From Patescibacteria group bacterium (lineage in GTDB: Bacteria; Patescibacteria; Paceibacteria; UBA9973; UBA2103), in assembly GCA_004322365.1 (NCBI GenBank), contig SCTS01000002.1, positions 1 to 64,000 on the forward strand: a stretch of 64,000 bases of DNA, given 5' to 3'. The notes beneath the pieces were generated by a model. The model searched no databases, was not told the origin of the DNA, and saw only the letters and a list, made by a program, of their open reading frames with translations. Shown here in pieces: positions 9,541-18,260 of this stretch (position 1 is the first letter of the stretch; each line of letters opens with the position of its first letter). The translations under genes and the position numbers were made by a program.

Positions 9541-12009
9541 CTACTCAACTATTCTCCAACCCTTCGCAAGATATTCTTCTGCTTTTTTAAATTTCATTTC
9601 TTTTGTGTCAACTCCATCGGTAATGGTGACTTTATCGTTTCGTCCTAATTTCTGAACTCCAAAACTTGGAATGACAATCGTTTGAGAGTTTGTAATCGGA
9701 GCATCTCCTAAGTGAGATACTGCATCAACAATTGAAGACGAGAGCGAAGCTTCGAGTTCACGGAACATACGCAACCCTTCACGGCGATATTCAATAAACG
9801 GATCCCTGCCTCCGTAGGATCGTAAGTTAACACTCCCCCGCAAGTGTTCCATTGAATCCAAATGTTCAATCCAAAAAAGATCGTACGCTTGGAGGAGTAA
9901 TCGTCGGAGCCCACCCTCAAACTGCAATGGGTCGAGCGTGCTCTTCTTTGCATCAATAATTGATACATCAGCCCCTACCGACTCCACATGCTCTCGTACC
10001 GCCTCTACAAGCGCTTCACCATCGCCCAAAAGAACAGAACGGCGACGAGCGTAAATGATTGCACGCTGATGGTTCAATACATCGTCGAAACCAAGCACGT
10101 GCTTTCGTGAGTCAAAATTAACACCTTCTATTTTTTCTTGTGCCGACTCGAGCGCACGACTCACCATCTTACTTTTAATAGGTTCGTCTTCTGAAATACC
10201 CAAGCGTCCCATCATTGACTTCACCATGTCAGAAGCAAAGACACGCATTAATTTATCCTCTAAAGAAACAAAGAATTGTGTCTCACCAGGGTCCCCCTGA
10301 CGACCTGCGCGACCTCTCAGCTGATTGTCTATGCGTCTCGCGTCGTGTCGTTCTGTTCCTATAACAAACAGTCCGTCTAAACCCTTAACATCTACATATG
10401 CTTCATCGGTTGCAGGATTGCCACCAAGCTTCACGTCGACGCCACGGCCTGCCATGTTTGTTGCAACAGTAACTCCAGCCTTCTTTCCGGCCTGAGCGAT
10501 AATCTCTCCTTCTCGTTCATGATTCTTTGCGTTAAGCATCTCATGAGGAACACCGGCAGCACGAAGCTCTGCTGCAAGGCGCTCATTCACTTCAATTGAG
10601 GTTGTGCCAATGAGTACTGGCTGACCTTTCTCGTGTTTCTCTTTGACGGTACGCACTATTGCCTTAAACTTTCCTGCTTCTGTTTGAAATATAAGGTCCG
10701 TGTGGTCAACGCGGTTAATAGGCTTATTTGTTGGAATTACCACCACATCAAGGTTGTAGACAGAGCGGAACTCCTCTTCGGAAGTTGCGCCAGTACCAGT
10801 CATACCGGCAACCTTGTCATACATACGGAAGTAATTCTGGAATGTAATGGAAGCGTAGGTCTGACTCTCCTTCTCTATAAGTACGCCCTCCTTAGCCTCT
10901 ATTGCTTGATGTAAGCCATCTGACCACCTTCGCCCTGCCTGTAGACGCCCCGTAAACTCATCAACAATAACCACCTTTCCATCCTTTACTACATAATCCT
11001 TATCCTTTATGAACACCGCCATTGCTTTCACTGCCACCTCAAGATGATGTGCGTACTTTATGCCACCCTCCGCATATATATTTTCAATACCAAGCTTTTT
11101 TTCAATCTTCTCTATACCAGCATCCGTCATTATGACTGTGCGCAATTTCTCATCAACGCTGTAGTCATCTCCTTCTTTAAGAGAAGGGACAGCTTGCGCA
11201 AAAGTTATATATAACTCTTCAGGATCTTTAGCAGGTCCTGAAATAATTAACGGGGTACGCGCTTCGTCAATAAGAATGGAGTCTACCTCGTCAACAATCG
11301 CATAGTGATGATGGTGTTGCCGAAGATTAACTTTGTCATATTCCAAGTTATCTCGAAGGTAGTCAAAGCCGTATTCATTGTTAGTTCCGTAAGTAATGTC
11401 AGCGATATATGCCTCAGGCCTTGAAGTAGGTCGTAAAAATTCATGCACTACCTTAAAGGATCCAAGTTCGTCTCGCGTTGTATCAAGCTCAGCATCCTCA
11501 GCTGGTGAAACATGCTTTTGGTCATACAGAAACGATGAATCGTGATTGATGACACCGACGGATAGTCCGAGAGCATTGTAAATTTGCCCCATCCACACTG
11601 CGTCACGCCGTGCCAAGTAATCATTTACCGTCACGATGTGCACTCCCTTTCCTTCCAATGCATTCAAATATGCAGGGAGCGTTGCTACAAGTGTTTTTCC
11701 TTCTCCGGTGCGCATTTCTGCAATAGAGCGATTATGAAGAACATATCCTCCAATAATCTGCACATCAAAGTGCCGCTGACCGAGAGTTCGTATACTTGCC
11801 TCTCGTACCGCAGCAAATGCTTCGGGTAAAAGCTCATCGAGAGTAGTTCCTTGCGCTAGACGAGCTTTAAATTCCTTTGTGATACCCGCAAGCGAGTCAT
11901 CTGAGCGCTCATGCATGCTTGCTTCCAGCGCATTCACTTTTTCAACTACTTTTTTCGCTTCCGCGAGAAGTGGACTGTTCGCTGTGAAAAGCTTATTTAG
12001 ACTAAACAT
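9541..12009 (-). CDS. secA: Preprotein translocase ATPase SecA
   Basis: SecA drives post-translational export through SecYEG by ATP hydrolysis. From ATG 12009 the protein has 822 residues. It shows Walker A TGEGKT (101-106), the DEAD-type box IVDEVDSILIDEARTPLIIS, the preprotein-binding region, TNMAGRGVDVKLGG and the second RecA-fold motif QLRGRAGRQGDPGETQFF, in the usual order. The frame is open to 12105, but the extra 32 residues do not resemble SecA, whereas MFSLNKLF does, so I chose 12009. The protein ends at KGWRIVE without the C-terminal Cys/His zinc-binding SecB/lipid tail found in Proteobacteria. It is a single-gene unit between hairpin clusters. Confidence 0.97.
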   Translation of the reverse strand: MFSLNKLFTANSPLLAEAKKVVEKVNALEASMHERSDDSLAGITKEFKARLAQGTTLDELLPEAFAAVREASIRTLGQRHFDVQIIGGYVLHNRSIAEMRTGEGKTLVATLPAYLNALEGKGVHIVTVNDYLARRDAVWMGQIYNALGLSVGVINHDSSFLYDQKHVSPAEDAELDTTRDELGSFKVVHEFLRPTSRPEAYIADITYGTNNEYGFDYLRDNLEYDKVNLRQHHHHYAIVDEVDSILIDEARTPLIISGPAKDPEELYITFAQAVPSLKEGDDYSVDEKLRTVIMTDAGIEKIEKKLGIENIYAEGGIKYAHHLEVAVKAMAVFIKDKDYVVKDGKVVIVDEFTGRLQAGRRWSDGLHQAIEAKEGVLIEKESQTYASITFQNYFRMYDKVAGMTGTGATSEEEFRSVYNLDVVVIPTNKPINRVDHTDLIFQTEAGKFKAIVRTVKEKHEKGQPVLIGTTSIEVNERLAAELRAAGVPHEMLNAKNHEREGEIIAQAGKKAGVTVATNMAGRGVDVKLGGNPATDEAYVDVKGLDGLFVIGTERHDARRIDNQLRGRAGRQGDPGETQFFVSLEDKLMRVFASDMVKSMMGRLGISEDEPIKSKMVSRALESAQEKIEGVNFDSRKHVLGFDDVLNHQRAIIYARRRSVLLGDGEALVEAVREHVESVGADVSIIDAKKSTLDPLQFEGGLRRLLLQAYDLFWIEHLDSMEHLRGSVNLRSYGGRDPFIEYRREGLRMFRELEASLSSSIVDAVSHLGDAPITNSQTIVIPSFGVQKLGRNDKVTITDGVDTKEMKFKKAEEYLAKGWRIVE

Positions 12010-12176
12010 AGTGGGAGGAATGGTACCATATTTCGCATTGAAAAATCCCGATGTTGGGCGGCAGACTACACAAAACCCTCTAATTTCATACGTATCATAA
12101 AACAACCCGTAATGCGGACGGCGAGCGAGCGCACAACAGCAATCAAATCTAAACCCACAGAGTGCAATAGACCTCT

Positions 12177-12218
12177 CACCATCATTCTAGCTTTTTGCAA
12201 AATGCTAGAATAATGGTG
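12177..12218. repeat. Long imperfect palindrome upstream of secA
   Basis: CACCATCATTCTAGC (12177-12191) pairs with GCTAGAATAATGGTG (12204-12218) with one mismatch, and the centre TTTTGCAAAA is itself self-complementary. It lies about 170 bases upstream of the secA start. It could be an operator or a stem-loop. Nothing else is recognised between 12010 and 12262. Confidence 0.6.
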
Positions 12219-12262
12219 GGGACACAAATGGGACAGACAAAAAAGCCTCGGTAGAGGAAATA

Positions 12263-12314
12263 AAAAAAGCCCCCATGAGAGAACGCAAGTGCGATTCCTC
12301 ATGGGGGCTTTTTT
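12263..12314. terminator. Strong bidirectional rho-independent terminator
   Basis: AAAAAAGCCCCCATGAG (12263-12279) pairs perfectly with CTCATGGGGGCTTTTTT (12298-12314), giving a GC-rich stem with T-runs in both directions. It ends the small histone-like gene just to its right. The loop holds a small CGCAAGTGCG hairpin. Confidence 0.9.
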
Positions 12315-12322
12315 ATAAGAAA

Positions 12323-12418
12323 CTATACGCGGCGCTTTGCGCTTTTCTTGACTGCCTTTTTCACAGTCTTCTTTGCTGCCTTCTTTACAACCTTCTTTGC
12401 TTTCTTTTTTGCTGCCAT
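12323..12418 (-). CDS. 31-residue lysine/alanine-rich histone H1-like peptide
   Basis: Reading leftward from ATG 12418 gives 31 residues ending in TAG, composed almost only of Ala, Lys and Val with repeated AKK/VKKA units (MAAKKKAKKVVKKAAKKTVK, then KAVKKSAKRRV). Such AAK-rich tails are typical of histone H1-like and Hc1-type DNA-compacting proteins, so nucleoid binding is the likely role. A perfect terminator begins 9 bases after the stop, and a structured region lies upstream, which supports a real, separately transcribed gene. An alternative is a ribosome- or RNA-binding basic peptide. Confidence 0.75.
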   Translation of the reverse strand: MAAKKKAKKVVKKAAKKTVKKAVKKSAKRRV

Positions 12419-12449
12419 AAAATTTATTTTATTTTGGGGAGTAACAGCG

Positions 12450-12517
12450 TTGTATCTTCTCGACACCTGACCTCAACAAATGCGTTGTGCGAACATTTGT
12501 TGTGCGTCTTGATACAA
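12450..12517 (-). promoter_or_regulatory. Nested inverted repeats upstream of the H1-like gene
   Basis: An outer pair TTGTATC (12450-12456) / GATACAA (12511-12517) encloses an inner 9-bp pair CAACAAATG (12474-12482) / CATTTGTTG (12494-12502). It lies 32-100 bases upstream of the H1-like start, so it may be a structured leader or a binding site. Its true role is unknown. Confidence 0.4.
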
Positions 12518-12574
12518 GCTCTTTATGCAGTATGGAACATCTATGTGCGCATACAATGATGAAAACAAAATACT

Positions 12575-12630
12575 TGTGGATAACAATTTTTTATAAAAAA
12601 TATATTTTGTAAAAGTTTTTTATAAAAAAA
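12575..12630. other. DnaA-box sequence beside duplicated AT-rich palindromes
   Basis: TGTGGATAA at 12575-12583 is the reverse complement of the consensus DnaA box TTATCCACA. It is followed by TTTTTTATAAAAAA at 12587-12600 and 12616-12630. Only one box is present and no replication gene is nearby, so chance occurrence or a murB transcription end are as likely as an origin. Confidence 0.25.
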
Positions 12631-12658
12631 ATAAATAACTAGTGCGTAATGAATTAAA

Positions 12659-13705
12659 TTATTTATTTTTAAAAACAATTTTCTTTTCGGCACCAAACAA
12701 TCGTACTTCTGGTGTAATTTGTATACCGGTTTTTTCAAATACCAAACGAGCAACCTCAGATGCAAGTAACACGACATCCTCACTCATGGAGTTAGGCTCT
12801 ACCGTAATAACGAGCGCCTGCTTCTCCCACAAGAATGCTTTTCCAACACGAAGTTTTTTTAAAGAAAGCGCGTGATCAAAAATCCACGCGAGAGGCAGCT
12901 TCACTCCCCCTTCAGGAAGAGGGAAAAGTGGCATGAGTGGATACCTTTCTGAAAGCTCGCGTGTTTTTTCATCGTCAACTATAGGGTTCAGGAAAAAAGA
13001 ACCGGCCGTTCCAAATGTATCAAGTGGAGGAAACTTTCCTTTACGAATTTCAATTACCGCCTCGCGTACTTCATGAATAGACGGCGCACCCTGTGCATGT
13101 GCAAAATAATTCTTAAGATCACGGTACGAAAGATTCGGATTAGCATCTGTAGTCAAAGCGAAACTAACACGAACAACAATATAACGATCCACTTCCTTTT
13201 TAAAAATACTCGTGCGATATCCAAACTCACACTCAAGAGATGTGAGGGTCCGTATCTTCCCTTGCTTCGTATCATATACATCAACAGCAATAACTCGCTC
13301 TGATAGTGCAGAGCCATATGCTCCAATATTTTGAACAACTCCAGCACCAACGGTACCCGGAATTGATGATAAATTTTCTAACCCCCAAAAACCTTTTTCG
13401 ACACTCTCTTCTACGAGCGCATCCCACAACACACCTGCCTCCGCAATACAGATACTGTTTGTACCATTCACCGTAAACGAAACATCGTGCATAGCAATGT
13501 TAAGAAAAACCGCATCTACTCCCGAGTCAGGGACGAGCATATTGGAGCCAGCACCAATAGGAATTAACGGCAACCCTTTTTCTTTTGCAAATTCGACTGC
13601 CTGCGGAATTTCTGCTTCACTCTTCACTGTCACTAAAAATCGTGCAGGCCCTCCAGTATGAAATGTCGTGCGAGTGGACAGTGGGACATTCTCTAAAATT
13701 TCCAT
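12659..13705 (-). CDS. murB: UDP-N-acetylenolpyruvoylglucosamine reductase MurB
   Basis: MurB reduces UDP-GlcNAc-enolpyruvate to UDP-MurNAc with NADPH and FAD, a cytoplasmic step of peptidoglycan synthesis. The 348 residues match the length of the E. coli type. Visible motifs are the FAD-binding PIGAGSNMLV (about 51-60), SSIPGTVGAGVVQNIGAYG, the YRTSIFK segment, the catalytic-serine motif GTAGSFFLNPIV and the C-terminal ITPEVRLFG carrying the conserved Glu. ATG 13705 gives a normal family N-terminus. It is monocistronic here, with no other mur or fts genes around. The presence of MurB implies a peptidoglycan wall. Confidence 0.97.
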   Translation of the reverse strand: MEILENVPLSTRTTFHTGGPARFLVTVKSEAEIPQAVEFAKEKGLPLIPIGAGSNMLVPDSGVDAVFLNIAMHDVSFTVNGTNSICIAEAGVLWDALVEESVEKGFWGLENLSSIPGTVGAGVVQNIGAYGSALSERVIAVDVYDTKQGKIRTLTSLECEFGYRTSIFKKEVDRYIVVRVSFALTTDANPNLSYRDLKNYFAHAQGAPSIHEVREAVIEIRKGKFPPLDTFGTAGSFFLNPIVDDEKTRELSERYPLMPLFPLPEGGVKLPLAWIFDHALSLKKLRVGKAFLWEKQALVITVEPNSMSEDVVLLASEVARLVFEKTGIQITPEVRLFGAEKKIVFKNK

Positions 13706-14031
13706 ATATAAAAAATGAAATCATCTGCATTCTACGACCGACGGGTGCGAGCTCCAAGCAAAAATCTATGTGAGTGCCTACCGCCGGCCGTAGAGTACAG
13801 GCGACTTTATTACTGTACGCCCTCCTTGAAAGAGAGACAACCTTACTCACAGGTACACAAAACCCCGCTTTCGCGGGGACTTATGCAGATTTTCGTAGAG
13901 CTAGCAAAAACTAGCACTCACTTTTCATATGATAGCATTTTCGTGCTTCTTTTTCAAGTTCCCCTCCTCCTTCTTCCATGATCCCTACGGATCCGATGAA
14001 GCTGGTCCCTTCGGACACGACGAAACGTCGC
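13706..14031. other. Intergenic region between murB and the ligase gene
   Basis: No plausible gene is seen on either strand. The region holds the murB upstream sequence and the terminator at 13859-13878, and its last bases run into the heptamer tract at 14032-14073. Confidence 0.5.
13859..13878 (-). terminator. Rho-independent terminator of the leftward ligase gene
   Basis: On the minus strand CCCCGC, tetraloop GAAA, GCGGGG is followed by TTTTGTG. This is a classic compact terminator placed between the ligase/TPR gene and murB. Confidence 0.85.
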
Positions 14032-14073
14032 CTATCCCCTAACCACTAACCACTAAACGCTATCCACTAACTA
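14032..14073. repeat. Heptamer tandem tract 1
   Basis: Six consecutive 7-base units: CTATCCC, CTAACCA, CTAACCA, CTAAACG, CTATCCA, CTAACTA. The last unit contains the TAG stop (minus strand) of the ligase/TPR gene. The phrase CTAAACGCT also occurs in the tract at 44441-44474. Confidence 0.85.
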
Positions 14074-16431
14074 AGGAGTTCGCCCTGCCGCAATCTCCTG
14101 TATGTAGTATTCACCTTGAGCTTTGAATGTAGCATCAATGGCAATCGCCTCCTGTAGAGCCTGAATCGCGTTTAATCTATCGCCTGCCTGCATATACGCA
14201 GCTGCAAGCTGAACGCGTGCCTTTACATCCTTTGGTGCTTTATCAGCGCGTGCCTTCGCTATCAAAAGACCGTTCGCATAATCTCGTACATCAAAATACG
14301 CCTGCAGAATATTGTCATCGTCAGGCGTTGCTGTTCCAAAACGCTCCGTAAGAAGTTCGCGAGCAAGAGTCATGTTGCCACTCCTAATTAGGGCCGATGC
14401 ATAGAAAGTGCGTGCAGTATCGTATGAAGGCTCTAGCTCATACGCTTGGCGAAATAAATCTAACCCGGTCTTCATATCTCCTCGAGCTATCTGTAAACTT
14501 CCAAGCTGAAAGAGTATTTGTTGTTTTTTGGGAGACAGTGTTAATGCTGTTGTAAGTTCTCTGAGAGCCTCGTCATTCTTTCCTATCTGCTGAAAAAACG
14601 AACCAAGAAAAACACGGAGCCTTGCATCGTTAGGGTTTAGTGCAATTTCTTCTGACATCTTTTCTAACGCATACGCTGTTGCGCCCTCTCGAAATGCAGT
14701 GTCTCCAATAGAAGAGTTCTTTGCCTGAATAGCAAATTGAACAATTTGCTCACGTACCTCTTGCCTGCCTAATCCTGTTGTCTCTCCCGCACTCTTGAGG
14801 TAACGCACATTTTCAGCAAGTCCTGCGGTGTGAGGCTTTAATGCTTCAATGAGATTCGTTGCCGTCGCAAGTCCAGGAACATTGGCAAAATAAAATACAG
14901 CAACCATTCCTCCAACAATTATAGGAGCGCCGAATGCAAATAACCCTGATGGAACACTTTTACCCCAGAGAGTAATCAAGGCATTTGTTGATTTTTCGTT
15001 TGACGTAGTAGTATCCGCCACATCTTCTCTACGGTGAGCAATGTACGCAAGGATGGTGAAGAAGAAGATATAGCTAACGAGATTGTCGAACACAAACAAA
15101 TCATGAAAGGCATATGCAGCAAGAAGGCCGGTCAATATTCCTCTCTCTACTATCTGAAAAGAAGATTTTGGTCGCCACAAATACCACAAAGCGAGTCCGA
15201 ACAAAGAAATCCAGAGAGTAAAACCGAACACTCCACCAGCCACCAGCCAGTCAAGGTATTCATTGTGAGCACGGTCAAACCACGACTCCTGCGCATACAT
15301 TGATGGAGCGTACTGTTTGTTAAAAATGTAGTTAAAGTTTTCTTGCCCCCAACCTAAGAGTGGTCTTTCAGCAACACCTTTAAGGGCCATGTTCCAAATA
15401 GCAAAACGAGCTGCACCATCAGAAATAGAGATGTTGGTAATTCGAGACAATACGCCGTTATTTTGCACAAACGAAGTGTCACGGATAGCGTAAAAGCCCC
15501 CCGCAATAACAACAAGAGTAATAATGCCTGCAATGCCTACTTTTTTTAACTTAGGTGCAGTTTTCCCAAAGAAAATAAAAATAGCCGAAGCAACGAGAAT
15601 GCCTCCAATAAGCCCAAGAATAGTTCCTCGAGTTCCCGCATAGAAAATCATGGTGAACTGTAATGCAATCGCTAGAGCATAAAACCACTGTCGTTTAACG
15701 AACAAGCTACCAATGCCAAGAGTGAAAAATAGTATAAAAATAAACCATCCTAAAGGCGGTAGTGAGGTGTCTGGAGGCAAGCTCGCAATTAGCCATAGTG
15801 TCGCACCGATGATCCCAAAGACACCAACAACTTTTTCTCCCGTTCTGAAGTATTCATGTCGGTGATGAAGGAAAAGCAATCCTACAATAAAAAGATTAAA
15901 AAGCATGTACACAGCCAGGTAGGTTGCGTTGCCAAATGTCCCATCAACACGCGAACCTCCTTGATTGATGGTAAATACACCAGCAAGCTGAAGCACACCA
16001 TAGACCCCCACGGCAATAGAAACTGCGAGACTCGTTTCAAAAAGCATCTTCCACCATTTCGCTTCGCGGAGTGTTGACCACACAACGACAAAAAATGCGT
16101 AGAGGTGAATCAAACCAATCCATCCTTCCATGCGTTCAAAATTTGACCAGAAGCTCTTATGGGGATTCGCACCAAATATGTCAGCAATACCTATGACTGC
16201 AACAAAAGCCGTGAGTGCGAAAAAGAGTAGAGATGCACGAGGTCGAACGGATACGTCCCGAAGTGCAAGAATAAGCCAAAGAGTAAATACAATTTCAACC
16301 AAAATGCGAAAGGCAAAATTCTTACCCGTAATGAACGGGAAAAAGAGTGGCGTCGCCACAATAGTGGGAGTAAAGAATACCGCAAGAACCCCAATGACTA
16401 TCCCCCATCGCAACCATGAGTCTAATTTCAT
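14071..16431 (-). CDS. O-antigen ligase/polymerase-like membrane protein with C-terminal TPRs
   Basis: The 786-residue protein has about a dozen hydrophobic segments in residues 1-480, with the Wzy_C/WaaL-type core: a GTRGTILGL motif, then GWGQENFNYIF and WFDRAHNEYLDWLVAGG in the large outer loop. Residues about 550-780 form TPR-like helical repeats (NPNDARLRVFLGSFFQQIG, LSPKKQQILFQLGSLQIARG, YDTARTFYASALIRSGNMT). Known relatives transfer or polymerise lipid-linked glycans at the outer face of the membrane; the TPR part may hold partners. It sits at the edge of the glycan island. The stop codon lies in a heptamer tract, and a hairpin lies close upstream of ATG 16431. Ligase versus polymerase cannot be decided from sequence. 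Confidence 0.88.
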   Translation of the reverse strand: MKLDSWLRWGIVIGVLAVFFTPTIVATPLFFPFITGKNFAFRILVEIVFTLWLILALRDVSVRPRASLLFFALTAFVAVIGIADIFGANPHKSFWSNFERMEGWIGLIHLYAFFVVVWSTLREAKWWKMLFETSLAVSIAVGVYGVLQLAGVFTINQGGSRVDGTFGNATYLAVYMLFNLFIVGLLFLHHRHEYFRTGEKVVGVFGIIGATLWLIASLPPDTSLPPLGWFIFILFFTLGIGSLFVKRQWFYALAIALQFTMIFYAGTRGTILGLIGGILVASAIFIFFGKTAPKLKKVGIAGIITLVVIAGGFYAIRDTSFVQNNGVLSRITNISISDGAARFAIWNMALKGVAERPLLGWGQENFNYIFNKQYAPSMYAQESWFDRAHNEYLDWLVAGGVFGFTLWISLFGLALWYLWRPKSSFQIVERGILTGLLAAYAFHDLFVFDNLVSYIFFFTILAYIAHRREDVADTTTSNEKSTNALITLWGKSVPSGLFAFGAPIIVGGMVAVFYFANVPGLATATNLIEALKPHTAGLAENVRYLKSAGETTGLGRQEVREQIVQFAIQAKNSSIGDTAFREGATAYALEKMSEEIALNPNDARLRVFLGSFFQQIGKNDEALRELTTALTLSPKKQQILFQLGSLQIARGDMKTGLDLFRQAYELEPSYDTARTFYASALIRSGNMTLARELLTERFGTATPDDDNILQAYFDVRDYANGLLIAKARADKAPKDVKARVQLAAAYMQAGDRLNAIQALQEAIAIDATFKAQGEYYIQEIAAGRTP

Positions 16432-16548
16432 CCCGTTAGAAATAGGGCGCGAACGCCTGTGCGCCCCCGCCTATTTGAGCTATGTATGTAATATTCGACT
16501 GTGACATGGTGAGATTCATTGACATGCGTCCGCGATTTCTAACGGGAT
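16430..16548. repeat. 14-bp inverted repeats bounding a 119-bp segment at the ligase 5' end
   Basis: ATCCCGTTAGAAAT at 16430-16443 (overlapping the start codon of the ligase gene) is exactly repeated in inverse at 16535-16548. Next to the left arm, AAATAGG (16440-16446) and CCTATTT (16470-16476) with inner GGGCGC/GCGCCC make a strong hairpin in the leader. No gene is seen in the segment. Confidence 0.7.
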
Positions 16549-16628
16549 TCATGCTGATTACTATACCATTTCTCTATCCGCATCCTGCAACTCTTCCGTG
16601 AGCCCTTGTATGAGAATAGCCAGTGCTA

Positions 16629-18245
16629 TCAGGGGTTCACGCTACAATCCCGTGCTTCGTAGATGTATATATCTTTTCCTAGTTGTTGTATCTGGTAAAA
16701 AGACGGCATAAGCATTCTGCCGAGGTTTATATCAATATCAAACACATCAGCCACCCCATTACCAAAATGTGCGAGTGGCGTGCAATTCACCACTTCTCGC
16801 TCAACAATAATAAGATCAGCGGCCGGCACATCGGTATGCGCTAACAAATCGGAATCGTTCGTAACAACGAGTGGCCGAAACGAAATATCGCTCGAGAGCG
16901 CTTGTGTATGTTGGCACGCGGAGCCACACGATGATGGTGCATACAAAGCGTACGAAACTTTGTTCATTGGGAGCGTAAACTCAAAAATATTTTCATCAAT
17001 ACGAATCTCCGTATCTCCGTAACGCTCTACTATATAGTCGTACGCCACATTGTAGGTCGTAGGTATGGAGAGCAATACTATCGTATACACATACACAGCG
17101 AGCCCTACAACAAAAAAGACGCGCGACACCAATCGCAAAGGTGGTTTGAATGAGGCGAGGAGAAAGAGTAGAAAGAAGCCGACAGGAGCGATGTGTCGAA
17201 CATTGAGCGCAAGTCCGTGGTCGGCCCGGAACACAACCGAAACCGCAATAATATAAAGTGCGCTATACAAAAGGGCGAGGAAGAAGAGCGCTTTGTTGCG
17301 TATGCCGGCATACACAGCTGGTATGAGCGCCAAAAGAAGCAAGGGAAACGATTCAACGGCTTGACGCACATTAACTATGAGCGACTCAAACACCGTAAGC
17401 GACGTCTGCACACTTGCACCTGCAGAATTAGACACGAAAAATTGCATCACAAATCCGGAAGCCTGCTCAACAACATTTCCCGCATTCAGTGCAAAGAACC
17501 CCAAGAACACCACCATGCCAACTGCAATCATCACTATAAGTCGCTTGAAGACTGCGGGTGTACGCCAAAATACGAAAAGAAGTATCGGAATATTAATGAG
17601 AAAGAGGCCGGCAAAAAGGAAATTAGACGCTGCCAGAAATGCCGTCATTATTGAAGTGAATGACATCCATCCCAATTGACCACGCTCTCGATCTTCCGTT
17701 ATTGCACGGTACAGATAGATAAAAGAAACAACAATGAGAAGAATCGAGAGCATCCACATTTTGCCTGAGCGCACAAGAAGCGTGGTAAGCACACTGCCGA
17801 AGGTAAGCATGAGGAGTGCGAGTCGCCACTCCACACCTTGAATGTGCGCTTTCAGAAATCGGTACACTAGTATCAAGAGCGCCACCGATGTGAGCGCAGA
17901 GACAATGCGCGGTACGATGAGACTATACGAAGGATTCTGAATAAGCGCAGTTTTCAAAGCCACGATGTCGAAACCGAAAAACGGAATACTGCCAGCAAGT
18001 GCGACCACCATGGCGACATAATTCTGATAAAACGAGAGTGTGCCGTACGCGACACCGTAGCCTGGTAGAAGCGTGTGCGCTTCAATGGCACGGAGCACTC
18101 CACCGCCAAATGCCCACACATCGGTGATAGTGTTCACCATAGGGAACGCGTACCATACGCCAACAAAAAAACTTGCGCCAAAAATCATAATCACCCACTG
18201 TTCCAGCGTCATGGCACGGAGGATGCTTCGCATTCTATTCAACAT
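16629..18245 (-). CDS. Membrane glycosyltransferase, GT39/PMT-like
   Basis: From ATG 18245 the protein has 538 residues. It begins with one hydrophobic segment and then DVWAFGGGVLRAIEAHTLLP, resembling the first outer loop of ArnT/PMT-type GT-C enzymes, where an acidic residue is catalytic. About ten hydrophobic segments follow up to residue 420, then a soluble C-terminal domain of about 120 residues. Such enzymes use polyprenyl-phosphate sugars outside the membrane. The frame is open to 18461, but the extra residues span the inverted-repeat element and look non-coding, so I chose MLNRMRS. It is divergent from the GtrA-like gene, whose family makes or moves such donors. Confidence 0.8.
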   Translation of the reverse strand: MLNRMRSILRAMTLEQWVIMIFGASFFVGVWYAFPMVNTITDVWAFGGGVLRAIEAHTLLPGYGVAYGTLSFYQNYVAMVVALAGSIPFFGFDIVALKTALIQNPSYSLIVPRIVSALTSVALLILVYRFLKAHIQGVEWRLALLMLTFGSVLTTLLVRSGKMWMLSILLIVVSFIYLYRAITEDRERGQLGWMSFTSIMTAFLAASNFLFAGLFLINIPILLFVFWRTPAVFKRLIVMIAVGMVVFLGFFALNAGNVVEQASGFVMQFFVSNSAGASVQTSLTVFESLIVNVRQAVESFPLLLLALIPAVYAGIRNKALFFLALLYSALYIIAVSVVFRADHGLALNVRHIAPVGFFLLFLLASFKPPLRLVSRVFFVVGLAVYVYTIVLLSIPTTYNVAYDYIVERYGDTEIRIDENIFEFTLPMNKVSYALYAPSSCGSACQHTQALSSDISFRPLVVTNDSDLLAHTDVPAADLIIVEREVVNCTPLAHFGNGVADVFDIDINLGRMLMPSFYQIQQLGKDIYIYEARDCSVNP

Positions 18246-18260
18246 AACGATACGAGAAAG

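Noticed and set aside
12066..12302. 78-residue leftward frame upstream of secA
   Set aside because: It crosses the long palindrome and the terminator, is rich in Cys and Arg without pattern, and overlaps no expected gene.
14441..14474. Telomere-like CCCTAAA repeats (as also seen at 44441-44474)
   Set aside because: The units vary and are part of a period-7 family inside bacterial genes; no chromosome end is implied.
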